From the NCBI GenBank assembly GCA_031275485.1, contig JAISOS010000045.1, positions 1-51,317 of the forward strand: 51,317 nucleotides of DNA, given 5' to 3'. The stretch comes from Clostridiales bacterium. GTDB lineage: Bacteria; Bacillota; Clostridia; Christensenellales; JAISNN01. The notes under the pieces were generated by a model. The model was not told the DNA's origin and did not search any database. It saw only the letters and a program-made list of their open reading frames with translations. A program made the position numbers and the translations under genes. Shown here one piece after another: positions 32,320 through 41,541 of this stretch (position 1 is the stretch's first letter; the number at the start of each line of letters is the position of its first letter).

Positions 32320-33222
32320 ATGATTCTATGTCCTTCCCGAAACCGCGCTAAGATACAGGGGCGCATACAACTCCGAAGCTTAGGACACGGCTTTGAAATA
32401 GAGGTTATCGCCTCGACTTGTACGACAATCGGATATGCCTTATATACCTGCCGCGATTGCGGGTTTAACCACAAGGATAACTATGTTTCGCTTTTAGGAG
32501 ATGCGATTACGGGATTGTCGTCGTAGAGCCTACTTGTACTAAAGAAGGCTATTCGACCTACACTTGCCGCAATTGCGGAGATAGCTTTACAGACGATTAC
32601 AGACCGGCAACGGGACATTCGTATTATACGGGGATTATTGAGCCGACCTGCGTAGCTTACGGTTATACGGAGCATATTTGTGAGGATTGCGGCGATAGGT
32701 ATGTTACCGATTTATGTCAGACCGCGCGGACATGATTACGAAAAGATTGTGATTAAGCCTACGGAAACGAGCGCGGGTTATACGATAAACCTTTGCAAGG
32801 ATTGTAATTACAGCTATCTTTCGGACTTTGTAACGAGCGGCGACGAGCATTTTGATGAGCATTATCACGAATACTCTTTATTCGTGGCAAGGTATGACGA
32901 AGAAAAGCATTTTATTTTGCGGTGCTATTGCGATTGCGGCGAGGTAGATAATTCGCTTGTATATGCGGTTTTTATTGACGAGAACGGCGATTATATTACC
33001 CCGAGCACGAATGTCGACGGTGAAGTACGGTATTCGCAGCTTGTCGGGGACTTTAATGTGCTTATCTTAAGTAACGGCGGCGTGATATTGGCTACCTTTA
33101 ATCCGGCGGTTGAAGAGGAAGTTATTTGGAGAAACAAAATGTCGGATACGAAACACGGAGCAAAATTAAATGCAGTTTGCATCAATATTTTGAAAGGAAT
33201 TTGCCGACGCGCCCATGCGTAA
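32320..33222 (+). pseudogene. Frameshifted gene for a Cys-pair repeat protein
   Basis: Three tandem units share the pattern V-x-PTC-T-x-x-GY-x-x-Y-x-CxxCG-x-x-(F/Y), ending at GH or a GD equivalent, as in zinc-ribbon-like repeats of phage or surface proteins. The units lie in different frames: unit 1 (ASTCTTIGYALYTCRDCG) in one, unit 2 (VEPTCTKEGYSTYTCRNCG) and unit 3 (IEPTCVAYGYTEHICEDCG) in another, and the following VIKPTETSAGYTINLCKDC in a third. One base lost near 32500 and one T gained near 32715 (GATTTATG) explain this. The downstream part has an acidic domain of about 110 residues (ending NPAVEEEVIWRNKM). With the holin it marks a decayed prophage. Confidence 0.6.
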
Positions 33223-33740
33223 TCTTTTGGACGACATCAAACTGGCGGCAAGAAAAAAGAAAAGGAAAAAATAATAAATCCCGATGAAATTATTTCAGCA
33301 GAGGAATATAAAGCCGTATACTGTATATAGCAATGGAGAACAAAAAAATTACAATATATTGTGGTCAAAGGAGCAAAAAGGCAAAAAAATCTTCCTTGGT
33401 AAGGGCGGGGTCATGCATTCGAACCGCGTTAGTAGCTCCGATTGCTGATGCGGCTCGGTCGGCAGAGCGGTCGATTCGTAATTAGCAAGTCTGGAATTAA
33501 ATTCTGCGCATTTCCGGTATTACTATGCGGGATGGGAGCTGTTTATGCCGATTATGTTGATACAATTGAAAGTATTAGTGTTTCCTTGTGAAAAAGCGGG
33601 CGGACTTCCGTAAAAAACGCCGAGGTAGTTCGGTTTGAATGGGACTATAAAAAAGATAAATTTTTTGGAAAGAGACGCGGGGGCTTTTGTTTACAAAAGT
33701 TCCCGCGCCGCGCGATTTTTATAAAAATTTATTAAAAATA
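33223..33740. other. Prophage debris and spacer before the hydrolase gene
   Basis: About 520 nt. A 19-codon Lys-rich frame at 33215-33274 may be another remnant. A D-arm-like GCTCGGTCGGCAGAGC lies at 33453-33468 without the rest of a tRNA. A dispersed palindrome is at 33676-33707. Nothing else seen. Confidence 0.4.
33676..33707. repeat. Dispersed palindrome, short copy 8
   Basis: CGCGGGGGCTTTTGT and ACAAAAGTTCCCGCG around TT. This copy lacks the AAACC/GGTTT step of the others. Left flank TTTTTTGGAAAGAG matches the family. Confidence 0.75.
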
Positions 33741-34718
33741 TTAAAACTTGTCGGTTAAAAATTCTCTGACGGAGGATTCGTACAGTCCCTTGTTTTTGAA
33801 GTGGCTCGAGCCGTGCGCCGCGCCCTCCACCAAAACGAATTTCTTTTCGGTAGGGCAGTGGGCAAAGCACTCCTCGCTCATAAATAAAGGAACAAAGGCG
33901 TCGGCTCCTCCGTGTATGAACAGAACCGGCACTTTCGCGTATTTGACGGATTCTTTCGAGTCAACTTCGTCGAAAGAATAACCCGCGACGCGCTTACAGA
34001 CGGCGCCCGTGAGATTGACGAGAGGGAACGGCGGCAGGTGAAACAACCGTTTGATTTGAAAGGAAAGCTCCGCTTTGACGGAAGTGAACGGGCAATCGGC
34101 TATGACCGCCTTTACGTTATCGGGCAGTTCTAGATCCAGCGTTTGCAAAACCGTCGCGCCGCCCATAGATATGCCCGTAAGCACGATTTTGCCGTTCGGG
34201 TATTTGTCGGTGACGAGTTTGAGCCATTTTAAGGCGTCGCGTCGGTCGAGAACGCCGAAGCCGATATATTTCCCCTCGCTGCGTCCGTGCGCTCTGTGCT
34301 CTGGTAGCAGGACGTTATAGCCTTCGTCGAGATAGAATTGCGCGATCGCCGCAAAGTCGCGTTTGCCGTCCGAGGTGTAGCCGTGCATACAAACGACGGT
34401 TTTGTCGGTCTGGACGGAATTTTCAAAAAATCTGCCCATAAGTTTCAGCCCGTCGTCGGTCGTAACCGTAACGTCTTCGTGCGGCAGGGCAAGCAACCGC
34501 TCCGACTCCTCTTCGATATACTTGGCGAGTTCCTCGACGTAGTCGCCCAAAAGCTTTCTTAATAGCGACGCGTAAAACGGATTGGCGGGATCCATAGCGT
34601 GCCGCCCGACAATCATTTTAAACGCCGTAAAAGCTATAGCGCAAAGACACAAAGCGACGAGCGCGAGCGCCGCCGCGATTATGAAAAGCAGACCCCAATC
34701 AAAACTCAAAAAAACCAT
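33741..34718 (-). CDS. Alpha/beta hydrolase with N-terminal membrane anchor
   Basis: The 325-residue enzyme begins with one membrane segment (LLFIIAAALALVALCLCAIAF), then an alpha/beta hydrolase domain. It has HGYTSDGKRDF as the oxyanion region, GISMGG with the nucleophilic Ser, the Asp loop HGGADAFVPL and a C-terminal GAAHGSSH with the catalytic His. It matches the group of membrane-attached serine hydrolases resembling YqkD/BEM46. The substrate is unknown, perhaps a lipid or peptide ester. It is transcribed alone toward the prophage debris. Confidence 0.85.
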   Translation of the reverse strand: MVFLSFDWGLLFIIAAALALVALCLCAIAFTAFKMIVGRHAMDPANPFYASLLRKLLGDYVEELAKYIEEESERLLALPHEDVTVTTDDGLKLMGRFFENSVQTDKTVVCMHGYTSDGKRDFAAIAQFYLDEGYNVLLPEHRAHGRSEGKYIGFGVLDRRDALKWLKLVTDKYPNGKIVLTGISMGGATVLQTLDLELPDNVKAVIADCPFTSVKAELSFQIKRLFHLPPFPLVNLTGAVCKRVAGYSFDEVDSKESVKYAKVPVLFIHGGADAFVPLFMSEECFAHCPTEKKFVLVEGAAHGSSHFKNKGLYESSVREFLTDKF

Positions 34719-35619
34719 AAGAATACCTCGTTTAAAAATTTTTCGGAAGTCGGCGCGTATTTATACGGCTGGAAGACTAATGACGCGCGGACGCCGTGCG
34801 CGAAAGGCGGTTTTTGTCCCATTTTTCACCCGGCGCCGCTCTTTTTTCCGCAATAGCTCCCATGCCGTTCCAAAAAAACGCGTTGCCGGACGCAAAAACC
34901 GACGGGAAATCTCTCTTTTCCGATTAGCGTCCGCGCGCCCTAATTCGCCGTATTTACTTTACTGTATTACAATTATATCATACCGCCGCGCAGAAATCAA
35001 TAAATTCCGAAAATTTCCGGGAAGTTTTTTCTTTATTTACGGTAATGAAAAATTATTTTTTCTTAAAAGTTTTAATTTTCGCTCAAAGTATGCCGCGAAC
35101 AATGCTTTTCGGCGTCGTTTTTTATCGTTTTTTGTTCCTCATTTTTGCGGCGTATTCTCAATAAAGCGCAAACGGCGCGTTTAAGCGTTTTTGTCCCTTT
35201 CGGCGTTGTTTTTCTCCGCGCGCGTCGCCGACACGCATCTTAAAAACACCTTGAAAGGAGTCCCGCTAAAATCCTATCGTTTTCGTTTGCGCGAATACGT
35301 TCCGGTTAGTCATCCTTAGTGCGATCGTTATAGCCGTTTGATTTGTCCGGACTTTCAAAAGAGGTGCGGAAATTCGCCGTTTTAGCGGTTAAAATTTATA
35401 AGGAAAGGATTTTTGCAAAAAAAATTTTTTTTGCGTGAAAACACTTTAATTATTATAGAAAATGTTGTATAATATATGTGTTTTCGGTGTATTTTTAGGC
35501 GGAATATAGCGCGGCGCGCGGTGCGGACGGCTTTTAAAAAAATCTTAAAACCGAACGGTAAGGGTATTTCTAAACGATCGTTTAAAGATGCCTTAATAAA
35601 AAAGAATAGGGGAGCCGCG
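34719..35619. other. Long intergenic region before the topoisomerase genes
   Basis: About 900 nt without a convincing gene; the frame at 34582-35184 is antisense or low-complexity. A 20-nt word at 35163-35182 (AAAGCGCAAACGGCGCGTTT) recurs with one change at 51040-51059 and inverted at 6671-6690. TATAAT at 35468-35473 is a likely -10 for the topoisomerase operon, with only a weak TTTAAT at -35. Confidence 0.5.
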
Positions 35620-37575
35620 ATGTCGGGAAACGAGTACAGAGCAAAAGATATAGAGGTTTTGGAGGGCTTGGACGCCGTGAGAGTGCGTCCCGGTATGTAT
35701 ATAGGCACGACGGGGAGCAAGGGTATGCACCACCTGCTTTGGGAGATCGTGGACAACGCCGTAGACGAGGTTGTAAACGGCTTCGGCGATACCGTCGAGG
35801 TGACGATTTTCGAGGATAACAGCGCGAGCGTGTTCGACAACGGCAGGGGGATTCCCGTGGATATTCATCCGAAAATGAAAATCAGCGGCGTTGAGGTCGT
35901 GTTTACGCTGTTGCACGCGGGCGCGAAATTCAATAACGACAGCTACGGTTTTTCGGGGGGGTTGCACGGCGTGGGCGCGTCCGTCGCCAACGCGCTCTCC
36001 GAATGGCTGTTCGTCGAGGTGCATAAGGACGGCAAGCTGTACAGACAGGAGTTCCACTCGCCCGAAATCGACGGTAAAATCAAAAGCGGCGTTAAAAAAA
36101 CCGAGATAGCTTGCGTGAAAAACACGGACAAAAAGGGTACCTACGTCAAATTTCTGCCCGACGGGCGGGTGTTCGGAAACGAGAAATTCCAGACGGACGT
36201 CATCGCGAAAAGACTTCGTGAAATCGCGTTTTTGAATAAGGGAGTGAGGATCGTTCTTACAGACCGCAGAGTGAGCCGCGACGACGATTTTAAGGTATAC
36301 GAGTACCTGTACGCCGGGGGCTTAAAAGACTTCGTGCTGTTCTTGAACGACGCGAAGGATCCGCTCTATCCCGAACCGGTATTCATAGAGAGCAAGACCG
36401 AGAAATTCAGAATGGCGCTGTCCTTTCAGCATACGGACGGGTATACGGAGAGCGTTTTTTCCTATGTTAACAACATACCGACAACCGAGGGCGGTACGCA
36501 CGAGACGGGCTTTAAATCCGCGCTTACCAAGGTCTTAAACGACGCGGCGAGAAAAAAGGGCGTCTTGAAAGACAAGGACGCAAACCTGCAAGGCGAGGAT
36601 TTTCGCGAGGGTATAACCGCCGTGCTCGCCGTGAGCATGCAAAACGTGCAGTTCGAGGGGCAGACGAAAACCAAGTTAGGCAACGTCGAGGCTAAAGGTC
36701 TCGTGGAAAACCTCGTCGCGGGGCTACTCGACGAATATTTCTCCGCCGCCGCTAACCAAGCGGTTCTCGACAAAATTTTGACCAAAGCCGCTCAGGCGGC
36801 GCGCGCGCGCGAAGCGTCGCGGCTCGCAAAGGAGGTCGCGCGCCAAAAGAACAGTATGAGCAACTCCAATCTCGTGGGCAAGCTGTCCGCCTGCACGGGT
36901 AAAAACGCCGCCGTCAACGAGCTTTTTATCGTCGAGGGCGACTCCGCGGGAGGGAGCGCGAAGCAGGGGCGCGACAGAACCTTTCAAGCTATATTGCCTT
37001 TGCGCGGCAAGCCGCTGAACGCCGAGAAAAAAAGGCTCGACCAGATACTCCTAAACGACGAGATACGGAGTATTATAAGCGCGCTGGGCACGGGAATCTC
37101 CGAGGACTATAACCCGAGGGATCTTAAATACGATAAGCTGATAATCCTCGCCGACGCAGACCAGGACGGCGCGCATATACGCTCCATACTTTTGACCTTC
37201 TTTTTCAGATATATGAAAGAGTTGATAACGGACGGACATATCTATATCGGCATGCCGCCGCTCTATAAAATCACAAAAAAAGACGGCGTAAGGTACGCCT
37301 ATAACGACGACGAGTTGCAAAAAATTTTGAAAGAAACGGGGAAGTCGTATCAATTGCAACGCTATAAAGGCTTGGGAGAGATGAACCCCGAACAGCTCTG
37401 GGAAACGACGATGAATCCCGCAAGCCGCTCGCTCGTGCGCGTAAGTATCGAGGATGCCGCCGACGCCGAGAAAATTATTACGGTGCTTATGGGCGACGCC
37501 GTCGAACCGCGCAAAAAATACATATACGAATACGCGGACTTTAATAAAGAAACGTTATTTGATAAATTAAAATGA
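35620..37575 (+). CDS. parE: Type IIA DNA topoisomerase subunit B (ParE/GyrB)
   Basis: ATPase subunit of a topoisomerase that changes DNA supercoiling or unlinks daughter chromosomes. The 651-residue protein starts at the ATG at 35620 (GGGGAGCC upstream); the longer frame from 35476 is leader. It has the GHKL ATPase domain (VRVRPGMYIG, EIVDNAVDE, DNGRGIPVD, GGLHGVGASVANALSEW), the transducer, and the TOPRIM domain (EGDSAGGSAKQGRDR, DADQDGAHI). HHLLWEIVDNAVDE and ALSEWL are closer to ParE than GyrB, but telling them apart by eye is uncertain. Its partner A subunit follows after 107 nt that contain a perfect palindrome copy. Confidence 0.9.
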   Translation: MSGNEYRAKDIEVLEGLDAVRVRPGMYIGTTGSKGMHHLLWEIVDNAVDEVVNGFGDTVEVTIFEDNSASVFDNGRGIPVDIHPKMKISGVEVVFTLLHAGAKFNNDSYGFSGGLHGVGASVANALSEWLFVEVHKDGKLYRQEFHSPEIDGKIKSGVKKTEIACVKNTDKKGTYVKFLPDGRVFGNEKFQTDVIAKRLREIAFLNKGVRIVLTDRRVSRDDDFKVYEYLYAGGLKDFVLFLNDAKDPLYPEPVFIESKTEKFRMALSFQHTDGYTESVFSYVNNIPTTEGGTHETGFKSALTKVLNDAARKKGVLKDKDANLQGEDFREGITAVLAVSMQNVQFEGQTKTKLGNVEAKGLVENLVAGLLDEYFSAAANQAVLDKILTKAAQAARAREASRLAKEVARQKNSMSNSNLVGKLSACTGKNAAVNELFIVEGDSAGGSAKQGRDRTFQAILPLRGKPLNAEKKRLDQILLNDEIRSIISALGTGISEDYNPRDLKYDKLIILADADQDGAHIRSILLTFFFRYMKELITDGHIYIGMPPLYKITKKDGVRYAYNDDELQKILKETGKSYQLQRYKGLGEMNPEQLWETTMNPASRSLVRVSIEDAADAEKIITVLMGDAVEPRKKYIYEYADFNKETLFDKLK

Positions 37576-37593
37576 TTTTTTGTTGAAAAAAAT

Positions 37594-37635
37594 ACGCGGC
37601 GGAAACCTTTTGCCGGCAAAAGGTTTCCGCCGCGT
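37594..37635. repeat. Dispersed palindrome, perfect 42-bp copy 9
   Basis: Every one of the 21 bases of the left arm, ACGCGGCGGAAACCTTTTGC plus one C, has its complement in the right arm with no spacer. It stands between the two topoisomerase subunit genes, which must be co-expressed, and no T run follows. Confidence 0.9.
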
Positions 37636-37682
37636 AAGTCCCGTTCGCAAAAAAAAATAATAACTTATAAAAGGGATTTACT

Positions 37683-40103
37683 ATGGCTAATAAGGAAATT
37701 CAACCGCAGGACGCTAATATTTACGAGAGGTCTATCGAGAGAGTGATGCACGACTCGATGATGCCGTATTCGGAGTACGTGATTATGGACAGGGCGCTGC
37801 CGCGCGTGGAGGACGGATTGAAGCCCGTTCAGCGGCGCATAATGTATACCATGCTCGAATTGGGTTTGGAGCCGGACAAGCAATACAGAAAGTCCGCGAG
37901 AATCGTGGGCGATTGTCTGGGTAAGTATCACCCGCACGGCGACAGGTCGGTATACGACGCTATGGTCAGAATGGCGCAGAGTTTCAATATGCGTATGCCG
38001 CTCGTGGACGGGCACGGCAACTACGGCTCGATAGACGGCGACGGCGCCGCCGCTATGAGGTATACCGAGGCGAAGTTGACGCCGCTAGCGATGGAAATGC
38101 TGAGAGATTTGGAGAAAAACACGGTTAATTGGAGTCTGAATTTCGACGATACGCTAAAAGAGCCGGACACGCTGCCGGGACGCTTTCCGAACCTGCTCGT
38201 CAACGGCGCGGCGGGTATAGCCGTGGGACTTGCCACGAATATCCCCACGCACAATCTTACGGAGGTAATCGACGGCGTAATCGCTATGATAGATAATCCC
38301 AAAATCAGCCTTGCGGAAATGATGAAAATCATAAAAGGACCGGATTTTTCCACGGCGGGCTACCTGATTTGCGGAGACGAATTGGAGACGGCTTACGAGA
38401 CGGGACGGGGCAGGGTAATTATGCGCGCAAAAATTCATATCGAGGATATGAACGACAAAAAATCCGTCGTCATAACCGAGCTGCCCTATCAGGTCAACAA
38501 GTCCGCGTTGCTGAAAAAGATCCTCGAGCTCCGCGAGGACAGAAAGGAAATTCTGGGCGGCATAACCGACATAGTCGACGAGTCGGACAGAAACGGCATA
38601 CGCGCCGTGCTCCGTATAAAAAAGGATGCGGACGCGGATGAAATTATCAGGTATTTGTGCAAATACACCGATTTGCAGCTGACCTTCGGTATAAATATGG
38701 TTGCGATAGCGGGCGGCAAGCCCGAACAGCTGGGACTTCTCAAAATTTTGAGATATTACATAGATTATCAGCTGGAAATAATCCGCCGCCGCACCGAATA
38801 CGACTTGAAACAGGCGAAAGCGCGCGAGCATATTCTGGAAGGACTGATTGTAGCCATAGAAAATATCGACGAGGTCATAAAAATTATAAAATCTTCAAAA
38901 AACACCTCGCAGGCGCGCGACAGACTCCGCGAACGCTTCGTTCTCGACGAAATTCAGGCGCAGGCTATTCTCGATATGCGCCTCGCGCGCCTAACCGCTC
39001 TCGAAATAGAAAAGTTAATCGCCGAACTGGCTGAGATCAGAAAGCTTATCGACAGGTTGACGGCGATTTTGAAGTCGCCCGGATTGCAGATGCAGGTGAT
39101 AAAGAACGAGTTGAACGATATAAAAAATAACTTCAAATGCCCGCGGCTTACCGAGTTAGTCACTTCTGCGGACGATATAAAAACGGAAACCGTGGACGAT
39201 TCTACGCCGTTCAGAGATGGTTGGATTGTCGCGCAGAACCGATCGCTGAGACGTATAGGCGCGAAATCGTTCGGCTATTACGCGAAAAATCCGTCCTCGC
39301 TTACCTCCGGCGATTTGATAGACTTCGCGCTGTTCGCCGACAACGGAAAAGAGCTTCTCGCATTCTCGTCGCTAGGCAATATATTTAAGTTCAAGTTCGA
39401 CAGCCTGCCCGAGGTCAGGCTTAAAGACGGCGGCACGCCGTACAGAGATCTGTTCCCCGATATACGCGGCGACGAAAATATCGTGAGAATTGCGGCGTTT
39501 AACGAATTCCCTGCGGGCGCTCTCTATCAGTTCACCGCTAACGGCATGATTAAAAAATCCGCGTGGACGGAGTACGGCGTCAACAAAGCGTATTTTCAGT
39601 CCGTCGTGCTGAAAGAGGGCGATTTCGTTACGTCGTGCGAGGACGAGTTGGACGGCGGCACCGTATTTTTCGTCACGGCGGGCGGTATGTGCCTGAACGC
39701 CAAAACCGACGACGTGCCGGAGCAGGGCAGACGCTCCGGCGGCGTGAAGGGCATAGCGCTGAACGACGGGGATTCGATAATTATGATGACCCAGGTTGAC
39801 GATTGCGGCGAGGTCGTCGTAGTTACCGACAACGGCTTTGCGAAACGCGTCCTAATCGGCGAAATCGAGCCTATGAGCCGATATAGAAAGGGGGTCAAAA
39901 TTATAGAGTTCGGCGCGCAGAACGGCTCCAAAATAGTGTACGCGGGATATGTCAAGGAGCCCTACGATATAGCCGTCGTAAAAGGAAACGGCGATACCGC
40001 CGTGTTTAATACGGAAAGCATAAAAATAGAAAACCGCACGCATAAGGGCAGAAGCCTCTTTAAAGAAAAAACGACCGTTACCGCAGTAAAAAGAGTGAAA
40101 TAA
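37683..40103 (+). CDS. parC: Type IIA DNA topoisomerase subunit A (ParC/GyrA)
   Basis: DNA cleavage and rejoining subunit, 806 residues. The catalytic tyrosine is Tyr127 in [11 protein letters not shown]. The start [38 protein letters not shown] (shown in parts) resembles ParC, while the C-terminal domain carries [13 protein letters not shown], a degenerate GyrA box, so gyrase activity is possible. In the quinolone-determining region the sequence is [12 protein letters not shown]: the position equivalent to E. coli GyrA Ser83 is Arg88, and the acidic position (Asp87) is kept as Asp92. An AAAGGGA ribosome binding site precedes the ATG. Confidence 0.88.
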   Translation: MANKEIQPQDANIYERSIERVMHDSMMPYSEYVIMDRALPRVEDGLKPVQRRIMYTMLELGLEPDKQYRKSARIVGDCLGKYHPHGDRSVYDAMVRMAQSFNMRMPLVDGHGNYGSIDGDGAAAMRYTEAKLTPLAMEMLRDLEKNTVNWSLNFDDTLKEPDTLPGRFPNLLVNGAAGIAVGLATNIPTHNLTEVIDGVIAMIDNPKISLAEMMKIIKGPDFSTAGYLICGDELETAYETGRGRVIMRAKIHIEDMNDKKSVVITELPYQVNKSALLKKILELREDRKEILGGITDIVDESDRNGIRAVLRIKKDADADEIIRYLCKYTDLQLTFGINMVAIAGGKPEQLGLLKILRYYIDYQLEIIRRRTEYDLKQAKAREHILEGLIVAIENIDEVIKIIKSSKNTSQARDRLRERFVLDEIQAQAILDMRLARLTALEIEKLIAELAEIRKLIDRLTAILKSPGLQMQVIKNELNDIKNNFKCPRLTELVTSADDIKTETVDDSTPFRDGWIVAQNRSLRRIGAKSFGYYAKNPSSLTSGDLIDFALFADNGKELLAFSSLGNIFKFKFDSLPEVRLKDGGTPYRDLFPDIRGDENIVRIAAFNEFPAGALYQFTANGMIKKSAWTEYGVNKAYFQSVVLKEGDFVTSCEDELDGGTVFFVTAGGMCLNAKTDDVPEQGRRSGGVKGIALNDGDSIIMMTQVDDCGEVVVVTDNGFAKRVLIGEIEPMSRYRKGVKIIEFGAQNGSKIVYAGYVKEPYDIAVVKGNGDTAVFNTESIKIENRTHKGRSLFKEKTTVTAVKRVK

Positions 40104-40255
40104 TAACGGGTACAAAAAACGCGCGCGTTGGTCTTTCCCAAAAAGCTTCCGCGTGTTTTTACGGCTTTTATGCGGGATCGTAAGACTTAGTTTAAGTCCT
40201 TTGCGAAGCTTAATAAAGGGCGCCCGCGTGAGGGCGGAGGGTTCGGCAAATATTT

Positions 40256-41257
40256 ATGATTTACAGAATAAATTCCGACGGTAGCGGTACGCAAATCCGC
40301 GATTATCTAAAACGGAAAGGGTACTCTTATACCGCCGTAAAGGATTTGAAAAAATTCATGGGGCAACTGCGTGTGAACGGATTACCGGTACGCGCCGACA
40401 CGGTCTTATATGAGGGCGACATTTTGGAAACCGACGAGAACGAATTAAAAGTCTCCGCCGTCGCGCCCGTCGAAATGCCGATAGACATTGTGTTCGAGGA
40501 CGAATATCTGCTTGCCGCGGACAAGCCGCCGGGACTCGCCGTGTTGCCCACGCGCGCGCATTATAACAATTCGCTGGCGAACGGAGTAACCGCTTATATG
40601 ATAAATAAGGGCGCGAAAGACTTTATATTCCGCGCCGTAAACAGGCTCGACGCCGATACGTCGGGGTTGATTTTGATTGCAAAAAAAAAGTTCGTTCAGC
40701 ATATCGTTCAAAAAGGGCTCAGGAAATACTATTTTCTCGCCGTCGAGGGCATAATCGAAAAAAACGGCGAAATCAAGCTACCAATCCGTGACGATAAGGA
40801 AAAGCGAATGCGTGCAGTCGGCGAAGGAGGCGCGTTCGCGCACACCGTGTATTCGCCCGTAAGATACGGTAAAAATCGGGATAGGGATACCGGCAATATT
40901 GCGGATATGCGGCGTTGTCCTTATGCCTGCGAAAAAGACGCGTCGGATGGACAAAACCGCGACATTACGGATACGCGGTATCGATATCCCCGCAAAAACG
41001 GCGTAAAAGGCGGACGGGAACGGGATATTACGGGGGTTCTCGCCGAAACCGTAACGGGAAGAACTCATCAGCTACGCGTGCATTTCGCCGCGATAGGACG
41101 TCCGATTATAGGCGACGCGAAGTACGGCGTCCGCTCCGACCGTATCCCGCGCCAGGCGCTCCATTCGCATATAGCGCGCTTCAATCACCCCGTTACGGGC
41201 GCGGAAACGGAGATAGTCTGCAAAATCCGCGACGATATAGAAAGGCTTTTCGATTGA
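40256..41257 (+). CDS. RluA-family RNA pseudouridine synthase with Arg/Asp-rich insertion
   Basis: It converts selected uridines in rRNA to pseudouridine. The 333-residue protein has an S4-like N-terminus (LRVNGLPVRADTVLYEGDIL) and the catalytic motif NRLDADTSGLILIAKKK, with Asp of the RLDxxTSG motif as nucleophile, then YFLAVEGII and, near the end, GRTHQLRVHFAAIGRPIIGD. Between about residues 200 and 265 a segment rich in Arg, Asp, Gly and Tyr replaces the usual short strand connection. GGAGG lies about 20 nt before the ATG. It follows the topoisomerase genes but is probably separate. Confidence 0.9.
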   Translation: MIYRINSDGSGTQIRDYLKRKGYSYTAVKDLKKFMGQLRVNGLPVRADTVLYEGDILETDENELKVSAVAPVEMPIDIVFEDEYLLAADKPPGLAVLPTRAHYNNSLANGVTAYMINKGAKDFIFRAVNRLDADTSGLILIAKKKFVQHIVQKGLRKYYFLAVEGIIEKNGEIKLPIRDDKEKRMRAVGEGGAFAHTVYSPVRYGKNRDRDTGNIADMRRCPYACEKDASDGQNRDITDTRYRYPRKNGVKGGRERDITGVLAETVTGRTHQLRVHFAAIGRPIIGDAKYGVRSDRIPRQALHSHIARFNHPVTGAETEIVCKIRDDIERLFD

Positions 41258-41529
41258 TAAAGGCGGAGCTTTTTTAAGAAATGGCGGGATTTTTTGCGCG
41301 CTTATCGAAACGCGGCAAGCGCGCGTCTTTGTTTACGGATGTTTCGGCAAAAAGCCTTGCTTCGCCCGCGTTTTTTGTCTTTATTTCCGCAAGAAATCCA
41401 CCGCTTTTCCGCGTAAAGCGTTGCGGTCGCGCCCGATAAAGCTCGCAAAAGGTTTCTCCCCCGCGATCTTTTAAAAATAAAAAAGCGTATAAGAAGCCAT
41501 ATTCGATAGTAAAAAACGTCGAAATATTG
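41258..41529. other. Spacer with half palindrome
   Basis: No gene. CGCAAAAGGTTTCTCCCCCG at about 41444-41465 is a right-arm half of the dispersed palindrome. Confidence 0.45.
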
Positions 41530-41535
41530 TATAAT
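41530..41535 (+). promoter_or_regulatory. TATAAT -10 box directly before rqcH
   Basis: TATAAT at 41530-41535 ends six bases before the ATG at 41542, where transcription would begin. There is no clear -35 and no Shine-Dalgarno sequence, so the message may be leaderless. Confidence 0.5.
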
Positions 41536-41541
41536 ATCCGT

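Noticed and set aside
33440-33510. A tRNA gene (GCTCGGTCGGCAGAGC looks like a D arm)
   Set aside because: The acceptor arms do not pair, the anticodon stem is poor and no T loop of GTTCGA type follows. At best a degraded tRNA fragment.
34582-35184. 200-codon plus-strand frame over the hydrolase start and spacer
   Set aside because: Antisense to the hydrolase N-terminus for its first part and basic low-complexity afterwards.
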